64,000 nt of DNA, from positions 112,144,205-112,208,204 of the forward strand of contig JASEVX010000003.1 of assembly GCA_031761405.1 (NCBI GenBank). The letters are read 5' to 3'. This document shows positions 45,835 to 59,339 of this stretch, piece by piece. The stretch is from Serripes groenlandicus (taxonomy: Eukaryota; Mollusca; Bivalvia; Cardiida; Cardiidae). Each line of letters opens with the position of its first letter. The stretch's first letter is position 1. The position numbers and the translations under genes were made by a program. The notes under the pieces are model-generated. The model searched no databases. It had not been told where the DNA came from and saw only the letters and a list, made by a program, of their open reading frames with translations.

Positions 45835-46345
45835 TACTCAACTCATCAAGACAATTATTCTGACAAAAATTCAAAATGCAACCTCCAGAGTGTTATCAAG
45901 AGTTTCTTTCATTTGGCATTGTGCCCACAGGTGCCAGTCTAAAAAATCTAAAAATAGAATCTATATATAGTCAAATGCTATATTTGTTTTTATGTGAAAC
46001 GAGACGGGCACCAGTGCTGGTGCCCTTTGTTTTGTTTACCCGATATGACTCATGGACTAGATATCATCAATACAAACATTCTGACAAAGTTTCAAGCTGC
46101 TGAAGCAAAAAAATGCGGCCTCCATAGTATTTTCCTTCAATTTTGCCCAGTGACCTAGTTTTTAACCCGGCATGACCCATATTCGAACTTGGCCTAGATA
46201 TCATAAGGACAAACATTCTGACCAAATTTTAGAGTGTTAACAAGATTTCCCTTCAATTTGGCCTAGTGACCTAGTTTTTAACCCAATATGACCTATATTC
46301 GAACTTTACTTAGATATCTTTAAGACATACATATTGATATCCATA
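45835..46345 (+). repeat. 'gacctagtttttgacc' family repeat
   Basis: Three or four degenerate units ('tgacctagtttttaacccgg', 'catattcgaacttggcctag', 'acaaacattctgac'), interrupted by a 'gggcaccag-tg-ctggtgccc' hairpin at 46006-46025. Confidence 0.8.
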
Positions 46346-47780
46346 TCTCTATGTGCAGACATAAGGCATATTCCTGAAAGCATTTTCTTCGCCATTGATG
46401 ATCTTCAGTTGAACTTCACGAAGCCAATAGTTGAAATTCTTTCATCGAACTCGCAACTTGTCACCAAAAATGTGATCGCTATCCAACGAATTGTGTGGGC
46501 TTGACTTCCTTAATCAAGTCGTCAATAATTGACTGGTCGGTAGGATAAGGGGGATACACCACCCCATTTATTCCTCCAGCACTCGATTTACACCTGGAGT
46601 GTATCGTCCGATGGCAGGTCTTCCCTTATAAAGCTTACTTTACTTAAATGCTTTATCAATCGTCGGGAACAGTACGAATGTCGTCGTAGGAGCCCGATGC
46701 TGAAGTGAGGTAAATCATTTGAGGAATTCTTGGAGCAAATGATCCAAGAAATGGGAGTCGGGCACGTGACCCATGGGCTAAATACGCCACTGCATTTGTT
46801 ACGGGACTTCTTTTTTCCGTCGCACGGGCCCTACTGCCCCCGGTAAATCCGCCACTGCATATGTCACGCTGTTAATAAGCTTCAATATTTGTCCTCGCGG
46901 GTCATTAATTTCTAAAGCATTTGTTAAACTTATATTGTACTGGGGGTACTAACGCCTTAACTTTTTCACTGATGTTCCAACAGCATTATAATGATCTTTT
47001 TGGGGGAGATCTTAACCTTTTAAATGCAGTTTTGTTGAATCCATGATGAACTATTTTTCTCGCGACGTCTCACCCTGAAATGCGTTTTCAATTGGCAGGC
47101 TGCCAACTCCTAAAAAATGGTTTAACTACTATGACCTGGGGCTAAAGCCCCAGGCCAAAACATATCAATCAATATTCGCCTAGCAAAAGTAAAGCACCTT
47201 GCTGCATCAGAAATGTCCATTAAGCAATATGTTAACTTTATTCCAAAATGTCAGTGTCAATATATCGGATGTAAGCACATTTAGCTCTAGCATTGTTAAA
47301 CTCATTCAAACTCCTGTCCATTGAAGAGACCAGCCACTGATATAATGTTTTTCTATTCCTTGCCCAAAGATACGTCCAATTCTATTGTAGAACATACCTT
47401 CATTTGTAAATCAAATCCTGCGACCTATCTGGTCCCATAATTGATCGATTCGCTTTTTATGGTGCTTAATTTTTGACCATGTGTATATTTTTCACCAATT
47501 TTCGTGCTATGCTATTACATTTGTTTATTATTATCCTACATTACTTTACTTTATTATTTTAAACCAAGTGTGTACAGTTAAGAAACCCAAAATAATCCTG
47601 CATATTCATTCAGTCTAATTTTAGTTCTCAATATGTACTAATTTTAAACAAGTGCTAATCTATAAATTTGTTAGACATATAAGAATGGCAAAACTATTGA
47701 TCAGGATCATATGAGCCAATCAAAGTCGAAGCCACTGGAACACTCTTATATTATTGACTGTCAATAATAGTACAACATTG
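46346..47780. other. Intronic DNA, nothing recognised
   Basis: No exon seen. A 'cctggggctaaagccccagg' inverted pair lies at 47137-47156. Confidence 0.4.
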
Positions 47781-47784
47781 AGTC

Positions 47785-50700
47785 AGAGCCCCTGTTAAAA
47801 CTGCCTCTTGGTTCATATGATCCATATTTAGTTATTTACACATTGCGTAAACCCCTATTAACATTGTCTTTGACCTTGGGTCCATTTGACCCTTATTTAC
47901 ACATTGAGTCAGCCCCTATTAACACTGTTTGTAACTCTGGGTCCATATGACCCTTATTTACACATTGAGTAAACCCCTATTAACATTGTCTTTGACCTTG
48001 GGTCCATATGACCCTTATTTACACATTGAGTCATCCCCTATTAACACTGTTTGTAACTCTGGGTCCATATGACCCTTATTTACACATTGAGTAAACCCCT
48101 ATTAACACTGTTTGCAACTCTGGGTCCATAAGACCCTTATTTACACATTCAGTAAACCCCTATTAACACTGTTTGTAAATCTGGGTCCATATGACCCTTA
48201 TTTACACATTGAGTAAACCCCTATTAACACTGTTTGTAACTCTGGGTCCATATGACCCTTATTTACACCTTGAGTAAACCCCTATTAACACTGTTTGTAA
48301 ATCTGGGTCCATATGACCCTTATTTACACGTTGAGTAAATCCCTAATAACACTGTCTTTGACTCTGGGTCCATATGACCCTTATTTACACATTGAGTAAA
48401 TCCCTATTAACACTGTCTTTGAATCTGGGTCCATATGGCCCTTATTTACACATTGAGTCAGCCCCTATTAGCACTGTCTTTGACTCTAGGTCCATATGAC
48501 CCTTATTTACACATTGAGTCAGCCCCTATTAGCACTGTCTTTGACTCTAGGTCCATATGACCCTTATTTACACATTGAGTCAACCCCTATTAACACTGTT
48601 TGTAAATCTGGGTCCATATGCTTATTTACACATTGAGTAAATCCCTAATAACATTGTCTTTGACTCTGGGTCCATATGACCCTTATTTACACATTCAGTA
48701 AACCCCTATTAACACTGTCTTTGAATCTGGGTCCATATGGCCCTTATTTACACATTCAGTAAACCCCTATTAGCACTGTCTTTGACTCTAGGTCCATATG
48801 ACCCTTATTTACACATTCAGTAAACCCTTATTAACACTGTTTGTAAATCTGGGTCCATATGACCCTTATTTACACATTGAGTAAATCCCTAATAACACTG
48901 TCTTTGACTCTGGGTCCATATGACCCTTATTTACACATTCAGTAAACCCCTATTAACACTGTTTGTAAATCTGGGTCCATATGCCCCTTATTTACACATT
49001 GAGTAAATCCCTAATAACACTGTCTTTGACTCTGGGTCCATATGACCCTTATTTACACATTGAGTAAATCCCTATTAACACTGTCTTTGAATCTGGGTCC
49101 ATATGGCCCTTATTTACACATTGAGTCAGCCCCTATTAGCACTGTCTTTGACTCTAGGTCCATATGACCCTTATTTACACATTGAGCCATCCAATATTAG
49201 CACTGTCTTTGACTCTAGGTCCATATGACACTTATTTACACATTGAGTCAACCCCTATTAGCACTGCCTTTGACTCTATGTCCATTTGACCCTTATTTAC
49301 ACATTGAGTCAGTCCCTATTAACACTGTTTGTAACTCTGGGTCCATATGACCCTTATTTACACCTTGAGTAAACCCCTATTAACACTGTTTGTAACTCTG
49401 GGTCCATATGACCCTTATTTACACCTTGAGTAAACCCCTATTAACACTGTTTGTAACTCTGGGTACATATGACCCTTATTTACACATTGAGTAAATCCCT
49501 ATTAACACTGTCTTTGACTCTGGGTCCATATTACCCTTATTTACACATTGAGTCAGCCCCTATTAGCATTGTCTTTGAATCTAGGTCCATATGACCCTTA
49601 TTTACACATTGAGCCAGCCCCTATTAGCACTGTGTTTGACTCTAGGTCCATATGACCCTTATTTACACATTGAGTTAACCCCTATTAGAATTGCCTTTGA
49701 CTTTGGGTAAAAATGACCCTTATTTACACATTGAGTCAACCTCTTTTAGCACTGCCTTTTACTGAAGGTCCGTATGCCCCTAATACATGTATAAACACAT
49801 TGCGTCATACCCTATTAGCACTGTCTTTGACTGTAGGTCCATATGGCACTTATTTACACATTGAGTCAGCCCCTATTAACACTGTCTTTGACTCTGGGTC
49901 CATATGACCCATATGTACACATTGAGTCAACCCCTATTAGCACTGTCATTGACTCTATGTCCATACGACCCTTACTTACACATTAAGTCAGCCCCTATTA
50001 TTACTGTCTTTGATTCTAGTCATTATGACCCTCAATTACACATTGAGTCAATCCCTATTAACACTGTCTTTGACTCTGGGTTCATATGACCCATATTCAC
50101 ACATTGAATCAACCCCTGTTAGCACTGTCTTTGACTCTGGGTACATATGAGATGATATGACACTTATTTACACATTGAGTCAACCCCTATTAACACTGTC
50201 TTTGACTCTATATCCATATGACCCTTATTTACACATTAAGTCAAACCCTATTAGCACTGTCTTTGACTCTATGTCCATATGACCCATATTCACACATTAG
50301 TCAACCCCTATTAGCACTGTCTTTGACTCTAGTCCATATGACCCTTATTTACACATTAAGTCAACCCCTATTAGCACTGTCTTTGACTCTATGTCCATAT
50401 GACCTTTATTGACACATTGTGTCAAGCCCTATTATCACTGTCTTTGACTCTAGTCCATATGACCCTTATTTACACATTACGTCAACCCCTATTAGCACTG
50501 TCCTTGACTCTATGTCCATATTACCCTTATTTACACATTCAGTCAACCCTATATTAGCACTGTTTTTGACTATTTGTGCATATGACTCATATTCACACAT
50601 TGAGTCAATCCCTATTAGCACTGTCTTTGACTCTGGGTCCATATGACCTTATTTACACATTGAATAAATCCCTATTAGCACTGTGTTTGACTCTAGTCCA

Positions 50701-53700
50701 TATGACCCTTATTTACACATTGCGTCAACCCTATTAGCACTGTCTTTGACTCTATGTCCATATGACCCATATTCACACATTAGTCAACCCCTATTAGCAC
50801 TGTCTTTGACTCTAGTCCATATGACCCTTATTAACACATTACGTCAACCCCTATTAGCACTGTCTTTGACTCTATGTCCATATGACCTTTATTGACACAT
50901 TGTGTCAAGCCCTATTATCACGGTCTTTGACTCTAGTCCATATGACCCTTATTTACACATTACGTCAACCCCTATTAGCACTGTCCTTGACTCTATGTCC
51001 ATATTACCCATATTTACACATTCAGTCAACCCCTATTAGCACTGTTTTTGACTATTTTTCCATATGACTCATATTCACACATTGAGTCAATCCCTATTAG
51101 CACTGTCTTTGACTCTGGGTCCATATGACCTTATTTACACATTGAATAAATCCCTATTAGCACTGTGTTTGACTCTAGTCCATATGACCCTTATTTACAC
51201 ATTTGTCAACTCCTATTAGCACTGTCTTTGACTCTATGTCCATATGACCCTTATTTACACATTGTGTCAATCCCTATTAGCACTGTCTTCGACTCTTTGT
51301 CCATATAGCCCTTATTTACACATTGTGTCAACCCCTATTAGCACTGTCTTTGACTCTATGTCCATATGACCCTTATTTACACATTGTGTCAACCCCTATT
51401 AGCACTGTCTTTGACTCTAGGTCCATATGACCCTTATTTACACATTGAGTCAGCCCCTATTAGCACTGTCTTTGACTCTAGGTCCATATGACCCTTATTT
51501 ACACATTGAGTCAACCTCTATTAGCACTGTCTTTGACTCTATGTCCATATGACCCTTATTTACACATTGTGTCAACCCCTATTAGCACTGTCTTTGACTC
51601 TATGTCCATATGGCCGTTATTTACACATTTGTCAACTCCTATTAGCACTGTCTTTGACTCTATGTCCATATGACCCTTATTTACACATTGTGTCAATCCC
51701 TATTAGCACTGTCTTCGACTCTTTGTCCATATAGCCCTTATTTACACATTGTGTCAACCCCTATTAGCACTGTCTTTGACTCTATGTCCATATGACCCTT
51801 ATTTACACATTGTGTCAACCCCTATTCGCACTGTCTTTGAATCTAGGTCCATATGACCCTTATTTACACATTGAGCCAGCCCGTATTAGCACTGTGTTTG
51901 ACTCTAGTTCCATATGATCCTTCGTTACACATTGATTCAGCCCCTATTAGCACTGTCTTTGACTCTAGGTCCATATGACCATTATTTACACATTGAGCCA
52001 GCCCCTGTTAGCACTGTCTTTGACTCTAGGTCCATATGACCCTTATTTACACATTGAGTCAGCCCCTATTAGCACTGTCTTTGAATCTAGGTCCATATGA
52101 CCCTTATTTACACATTGAGCCAGCCCCTATTAGCACTGTGTTTGACTCTAGGTTCATATGACCCTTATTTACACATTGAATCAGCCCCTATTAGCACTGT
52201 GTATGACTCTAGGTCCATATGACCCTTATTTACACATTGAGTCAACCTCTATTAGCACTGCCTTTGACTGTAGGTCCGTATGACCCTTATACATGTATAC
52301 ACACATTGCGTCAACCCCTATTAGCACTGTCTTTGACTGTAGGTCCATATGACCCTTATTTACACATTGAGTCAGCCCATATTGAAACTGTCTTTGACTC
52401 TGGGTCCATATGACCCATATGTACACATTGAGTCAACCCATATTAGCACTGTCTTTGATTCTGTCCATATGACTCTTATTTACACATTAAGTCAGACCTT
52501 ATTAATACTGTCTTTGACTCTAGTCATTATGACCCTCATTTACACATTGAGTCAATCCCTATTAACACTGTCTTTGACTCTGGGTCCATATGACCTATAT
52601 TCACACATTGAGTCAACCCCTATTATCACTGTCTTTGACTCTGAGTACATATGCCCCTTATTTACACGTTGAGTCAATCCCTATTAACACTGTCTTTGAC
52701 TCTAGGTCCATATGACCTTTATTTACACATTCTGTCAACCCCTATTAACACTGTCTTTGTCTCTATGTCCATATGACCCATATTCACACATTGAGTCAAC
52801 ACCTATTAGCACTGTCTTTGACTCTAGTCCATATGATCCTTATTTACACATTGCGTCAGCCCCTATTAGCACTGTCTTTGACTCTAGGTCCATATGACCC
52901 TTATTTACACATTTTGTCAACCCATATTAGCACTGTCTTTGACTCTGGGTCCATATGACCTTATTTACACATTTAATAAATCCCTTTTAGCACTGTGTTT
53001 GACTCTAGCCCATATGACCCTTATGTACACATTGCGTCAACCCTATTAGCACTGTCCGTGACTCTGGGTCCATATGACCGTATTTACACATTAAATAAAT
53101 CCCTTTTAGCACTGTGTTTGACTCTAGTCCATATGACCATTATTTACACATTTAGCCAGCCCATATTAGCACTGTCTTTGACTCTAGGTCCATATGACCC
53201 TTATTTACACATTGAGTCAGCCCCTATTAGCACTGTCTTTGAATCTAGGTCCATATGACCCTTATTAACACATTGAGCCAGCCCCTATTAGCACTGTGTT
53301 TGACTCTAGTTCCATATGACCCTTATTTACACATTGAGTCAGCCCCTATTAGCACTGTCTTTGACTCTAGGTCCATATGACCCTTATTTACACATTGAGC
53401 CAGCCCCTATTAGCACTGTCTTTGACTCTAGGTCTATGTGACCCTTATTTACACATTGCGTCAGCCCCTATTAGCACTGTATTTGAATCTAGGTCAATAT
53501 GACCCTTATTTACACATTGAGCCAGCCCCTATTAGCACTGTGTTTGACTCTAGGTCCATATGACCCTTATTTACACATTTTATCAGGCCCTATTAGCACT
53601 GTGTTTGACTCTAGGTCCATATGACCCGTATTTACACATTGAGTCAACTTCTATTAGCACTGCCTTTGACTGTATGTCCGTATGACCCTTATACATGTAT

Positions 53701-56700
53701 ACACACATTGCGTCAATTCCTATTAGCACTGTCTTTGACTGTAGGTCCATATGACCCTTATTTACACATTGAGTCAGCCCCTATTAACACTGTCTTTGAC
53801 TCTGGGTCCATATAACCCATATGTGCACATTGAGTCAACCCCTATTAGCACTGTCTTTGACTCTATGTCCATATGACTCTTATTTACACATTAAGTCAGC
53901 CCCTATTAATATTGTCTTTGACTCTAGTTAATATGACCCTCATTTACACATTGAGTCAATCCCTATTAACACTGTCTTTGACTCTGGGTCCATATGACCC
54001 ATATTCACACATTGAGTCAACCCCTATTAGCACTGTCTTTGACTCTGGGTACATATGACCCTCATTTACACATTGAGTCAATCCCTATTTACACTGTCTT
54101 TGACTCTAGGTCCATATAACCTTTATTTACCCATTATGTCAACCCCTATTAACACTGTCTTTGACTCTATGTCCATATGACCTTTATTTACACATTGTGT
54201 CAACCCCTATTAGCACTGTCTTTGACTCTAGTCCATATGACCCTTATTTGCACATTGCGTCAGCACCTATTAGCACTGTCTTTGACTCTAGGTCCATATG
54301 ACCCTTATTTACACATTGTGTCAACCCCTATTAGCACTGTCTTTGACTCTAGTCCATATGACCTTATTTACACATTTAATAAATAATCCCTATTAGCACT
54401 GTGTTTGACTATTTGTCCATATGACTCATATTCACACATTGAGTCAATCCCTATTAGCACTGTCTTTGACTCTGGGTCCATATGACCTTATTTACACATT
54501 GAATAAATCCCTATTAGCACTGTGTTTGACTCTAGTCCATATGACCCTTATTTACACATTGCGTCAACCCTATTAGCACTGTCTTTGACTCTATGTCCAT
54601 ATGACCCTTATTTACACATTGTGTCAACCCCTATTAGCACTGTCTTTGACTCTATGTCCATATGGCCGTTATTTACACATTTGTCAACTCCTATTAGCAC
54701 TGTCTTTGACTCTATGTCCATATGACCCATATTTACACATTGTGTCAATCCCTATTAGCACTGTCTTCGACTCTTTGTCCATATAGCCCTTATTTACACA
54801 TTGTGTCAACCCCTATTAGCACTGTCTTTGACTCTATGTCCATATGACCCTTATTTACACATTGTGTCAACCCCTATTAGCACTGTCTTTGACTCTGGGT
54901 CCATATGACCTTATTTACACATTAAGTCAACCCCTTTTAGCACTGTGTTTGACTCTAGCCCATATGACCCTTATTTACACATTGCGTCAACCCTATTAGC
55001 ACTGTCTTTGACTCTAGGTCCATATGACACTTATTTACACATTGAGCCAGCCCCTATTAGCACTGTCTTTGACTCTAGGTCCATATGACCCTTATTTACA
55101 CATTGAGTCAGCCCCTATTAGCACTGTCTTTGAATCTAGGTCCATATGACCCTTATTTACACATTGAGCCAGCCCATATTAGCACTGTGTTTGACTCTAG
55201 GTTCATATGACCCTTATTTACACATTCAATCAACCCCTATTAGCACTGTGTTTGACTCTAGGTCCATATGACCCTTATTATCCCCTCGGTTACGAAGTAA
55301 GCGAGAAAGGGATATAGTAACGGGACCGTCCGTATGTATGTATGTATGTGTGTCCTTCCGTCCGTAACAAACCTTGTCATCACTCTACACTAACCATTTC
55401 TTGACAGATCTTAACCAAACTTAGTATAAAGTAAGTATATGGTAACATCTTGAAGCCTATTGATTTTCAAGGTCATAGGTCAAAGGTCAAGCCCAAAATT
55501 GGACTAGCCCAAAATTGGACTTGCAATATTTTCCGTCCGTAACAAACCTTGTCATCACTCTACACTAACCATTTCTTGACAAATCTTAACCAAACTTGGT
55601 ATAAAGTAAGTATATGGTAACATCTTGAAGCCTATTGATTTTCAAGGTCATAGGTCAAAGGTCAAGCCCAAAATTGGACTTGCAATATTTTCCGTCCGTA
55701 ACAAACCTTGTCATCACTCTACACTAACTATTTCTTGACAGATCTTAACCAAACTTGGTATAAAGTAAGTATATGGTAACATCTTCAAGCCTTTTGATTT
55801 TCAAGGTCATATGTCAAAGGTCAAGCCCAAAATTGGACTTACAATATTTTCAGCTGTGGCAGCCTTGTCACAACTCTACACTGACCATTCATTGACCGAT
55901 CTTAATAAAACTTATTATACAGTTAGTTTATGATATGTCTTGAAGCCTATTGGTTTTCAAGGTCATAGGTCAAAGGTCATGCCCAAAATTGAACTTGATT
56001 GAACTTACAATATATCTCAGCTGTGGCAACCTTGTCACCACTCTACACTGACCATTCCTTGACAGATCTTATCCAAACTTGGCATACAGTTAGTTTGTGA
56101 CAATATTTTGAAGCCTATTGATTCAAGGTCATAGGTCAAAGATCGAAGTCAAAAATTGGACTTAAAATATTTAGATCACAAGAGAACTCCATGTGATGAT
56201 TGAAAGCCGAGGGGATGCATCCGCTTTGCGGTGCCCTTGTTTACACTGCCTTTGACTGTAGGGCCGTATGACCCTTATACATGTATACACACATTGCGTC
56301 AACCCCTATTAGCACTGTCTTTGACTGTAGGTCCATATGACCCTTATTTACACATTGAGTCAGTCCCTATTAACACTGTGTTTGACTCTGGGACCATATA
56401 ACCCATATGTACACATTGAGTCAACCCCTATTAGCACTGTCTTTGACTCTATGTCCATATGACTCTTATTTACACATTAAGTCAGCCCCTATTAATACTG
56501 TCTTTGACTCTTGTCATTATGACCCTCATTTACACATTGAGTCAATCCCTATTAACACTGTCTTTGACTCTGGGTCCATATGACCCATATTCACACATTG
56601 AGTCAACCCCTATTAGCCCTGTCTTTGACTCTGGGTACATATGACCCTCATTTACACATTGAGTCAATCCCTATTAACACTGTCTTGGACTCTAGGTCCA

Positions 56701-58258
56701 TATGACCTTTAATAACACTATATGTCAACCCCTATTAACACTGTCTTTGACTCTATGTACATATGACCCATATTCACACATTGAGTCAACCCATATTAGC
56801 ACTGTCTTTGACTCTGGGTACCTATGAACCTTATTTACACATTGAGTCAACCCCTATTAACACTGTCTTTGACTCTATGTCCATATGACCCATATTCACA
56901 CATTGAGTCAACCCCTATTAGCACTGTCTTTGACTCTGGGTACATATGACCCTTATTTACACATTGAGTCAATCCCTATTAGCACTGTCTTTGACTCTAG
57001 TACATATGACCCTTATTTACACATTGCGTCAGCCCCTATTAGCACTGTCTTTGACTCTATGTCCATATGACCCTTATTTACACATTAAGTCAACCCCTAT
57101 TAGCACTGTCTTTCACTCTTTGTCCATATGACCCATATTCAGACATTGTGTCAACCCCTATTAGCACTGTCTTTGACTCTAGTCCATATGACCCTTTTTT
57201 ACACATTAAGTCAGCCCCTATTAGCACTGCCTTTGAATCTAGGTCCATATGACCCTTATTTACACATTGAGCCAGCACCTATTAGCACTGTGTTTGACTC
57301 TAGGTCCATATGACCCTTATTTACACATTGAATCAGCCCCTATTAGCACTGTGTTTGACTCTATGTCCATATGACCCTTATTTACACATTGAGTCAACCT
57401 CTATTAGCACTGCCTTTGACTGTAGGTCCGTATGACCATTATACATGTATACACACATTGCGTCAACCCCTATTAACACTGTCTTTGACTGTAGGTCCAT
57501 ATAACCCTTATTTACACATTGCGTCAGCCCCAATTAACACTGTCTTTGACTCTGGGTCCATATAACCCATATGTACACATTGAGTCAACCCCAATTAGCA
57601 CTGTCTTTGACTCTATGTCCATATGACTCTTATTTACGCATTAAGTCAGCCCCTATTAATACTGTCTTTGACTCTAGTCATTATGACCCTCATTTACACA
57701 TTGAGTCAATCCCTATTAACACTGTCTTTGACTCTGGGTCCATATGACCCATATTCACACATTGAGTCAACCCCTATTAGCACTGTCTTTGACTCTGGGT
57801 ACATATGACCCTTATTTACACATTGAGTCAATCCCTATTAACACTGTCTTTGACTCTATGTCCATATGACCTTTATTTACACATTGTGTCAACCCCTATT
57901 AGCACTGTCTTTGACGCTATGTCCATATGGCCCTTATTTACACATTGTGTCAACCCCTATTAGCACTGTCTTTGACTCTATGTCCATATGACCCTTATTT
58001 ACACATTGTGTCAACCCCTATTAGCACTGTCTTTGACTCTATGTCCATATGACCCTTATTTACACATTGTGTCAACCCCTATTAGCACTGTTTTTGACTC
58101 TATGTCCATATGGCCCTTATTTACACATTGAGCCAGCCCATATTAGCACTGTCTTTGATTCTAGGTCCATATGGCCCTTATTTACACATTGTGTCAACCC
58201 CTATTAGCACTGTCTTTGACTCTATGTCCATATGTCCCTTATACACATTGCGTCAGCC
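47785..58258. repeat. 61 bp satellite array inside the B-box gene intron
   Basis: About 10.4 kb of head-to-tail 61 bp units of the form 'cccttatttacacattgagt', 'caacccctattagcactgtc' and 'tttgactctaggtccatatga'. There are roughly 155 units, interrupted once (55277-56236). Subtypes are regional: 'taacactgtttgtaactctgg' dominates 47.8-49.6 kb, and 'tagcactgtctttgactct' dominates afterwards. A marker variant with 'atacatgtatacacacattg' recurs at about 49780, 52289, 53690, 56277 and 57440, pointing to block-wise amplification. Three units make 183 bp, which is why many near-identical 61-residue frames appear; they are not genes. Confidence 0.97.
55277..56236 (+). mobile_element. 0.96 kb element inserted in the satellite
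   Basis: Interrupts the 61 bp array. It begins 'tatcccctcggttacgaagt' and ends '...gaaagccgaggggatgcatc' plus 'cgctttgcggtgcccttg'. ATCCCCTCGG and CCGAGGGGAT form a 10 bp inverted pair near the ends. The interior is about five ~150-165 bp tandem units ('aacaaaccttgtcatcactc', 'ttgacagatcttaaccaaac', 'gcctattgattttcaaggtc', 'ataggtcaaaggtcaagccc'). No coding capacity. The mobile nature is inferred from the clean interruption. Confidence 0.75.
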
Positions 58259-58334
58259 ACTATGATGTTTATGCTGGTTGTATGAATTCGGTAGTTCAAT
58301 AGTAAGGTATATTTTAATCACTTTATCTTTTCAG

Positions 58335-59209
58335 GAAGACTTAGCATCATGAATATGTTGCCCATGACTCTACTGTTAGTGATAGCGGTGATTACAATTA
58401 TGTTTGTTCGAGATTTGGTACCTGAAAAGAGGAATGGTGAATCTGTATTACAATTCAACATTAAGACATTTCCATTTAAATATTCAGCGTTTGAAATATT
58501 TGATCAGGAATATCATTTGTACTCTAAAGTAATGACCATCCACTGCAACAATATAAGGCTTGCGCACTCAAAAGAATCATTAATTATTTCATATACACAA
58601 AGGATTTATTTAAATGACAGTGATTGGGCTTTCACAGAGTTCAAATTGCATGTCCTTAAATTGATTTCAGAAACGTTCACAGAAAATCTTGCATATGATT
58701 CGTGTGAAAGGAATGCTTCTGAAAGTATAAAAGATGTTTTACTTATAAATGACAATCAAGTTTATATATTAATTACTGAGCGCGCAGATACCAGCAGCAT
58801 TCGTGTACTTAATATATCCTATTTGGGGATAACAAAAACTAGCTATGTGCTGGTCAAAGGCACGTATAATGGGTTGAGTGTATTAAGTGACGATCTAGTC
58901 CTTCTGCAAGATTCAACAGCTCTCATCCTGGACTCTAATTGGACATACATCCGTACCATTAGATTCGATGACATTGTGACGCGCCTGATCTATATACAGC
59001 CGAGTCATGACAATCTTGCATTATTTGTCATTGACCAAACCAGCGAGACTGTTGTAAAGTTTGACATTGGCGGTAATGCGTCAAACACTTATAAAAATGC
59101 GCGCCTTCATTCACCAGCAGGGCTTACTTTAGACAAGGATGGTTATGTATACGTGATTGGCTTGGAGTCGAAAAATATTCATCACCACAGTTGGAGCTTC
59201 TACAAATAG
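58335..59209 (+). CDS. B-box/coiled-coil/TM/NHL-like protein, 3' coding exon with premature stop
   Basis: The exon starts after 'ttttcag' (58334) in phase 1. It encodes 'RRLSI', then a hydrophobic helix 'MTLLLVIAVITIMFV' (about residues 331-346 of the joined protein) followed by 'RDLVPEKR'. The rest resembles a beta-propeller: 'LALFVIDQTSETVVKFDIGG' and 'SPAGLTLDKDGYVYVIGLES' match the NHL-repeat pattern (PxGlalDxdGxvYVxdxxxxxi). The frame stops at 59207-59209. A +1-base shift restores an open frame from 59191 to a TGA at 59326-59328 with fitting sequence ('LLQIVELESKPFSISYSD'), so one base appears missing near 59190 ('cagttgg'). This could be a real truncating mutation or a sequencing error. 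Joined length is about 612 residues as read. Confidence 0.7.
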
Positions 59210-59328
59210 TAGAGCTTGAATCGAAACCATTTTCAATTAGTTACAGCGACATGGACAATACACTTTATGTTGGACTTGCAGACGAATGTAGTTTCTATAT
59301 CATTAATATTCAAAACGGACCAGTGTGA
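59191..59328 (+). pseudogene. Out-of-frame C-terminal continuation of the NHL-like domain
   Basis: A 45-codon frame ending in TGA. It continues the propeller ('MDNTLYVGLADECSFYIINI') in a frame shifted by one base from the upstream exon. See the entry at 58335. Confidence 0.65.
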
Positions 59329-59339
59329 ACACCTCTTTT

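Larger units (their letters stand above)
45217..58334 (+). other. 13.1 kb intron of the B-box gene
   Basis: Donor GTAAGT at 45217 and acceptor 'ctttatcttttcag' ending at 58334. Both exons are phase 1 and the joined codon is AGA. The intron holds a MITE, two repeat arrays, the 61 bp satellite and a nested insertion. Assigning these two exons to one gene is inference from phase, strand and domain order. Confidence 0.7.

Noticed and set aside
46006..46040. Hairpin followed by T-run resembling a bacterial terminator
   Set aside because: It lies in a eukaryotic intronic repeat; no bacterial gene context.
47785..58258. Many 61-residue open frames in the satellite
   Set aside because: They arise because three 61 bp units equal 61 codons and stops recur each cycle; all are repeat translations.
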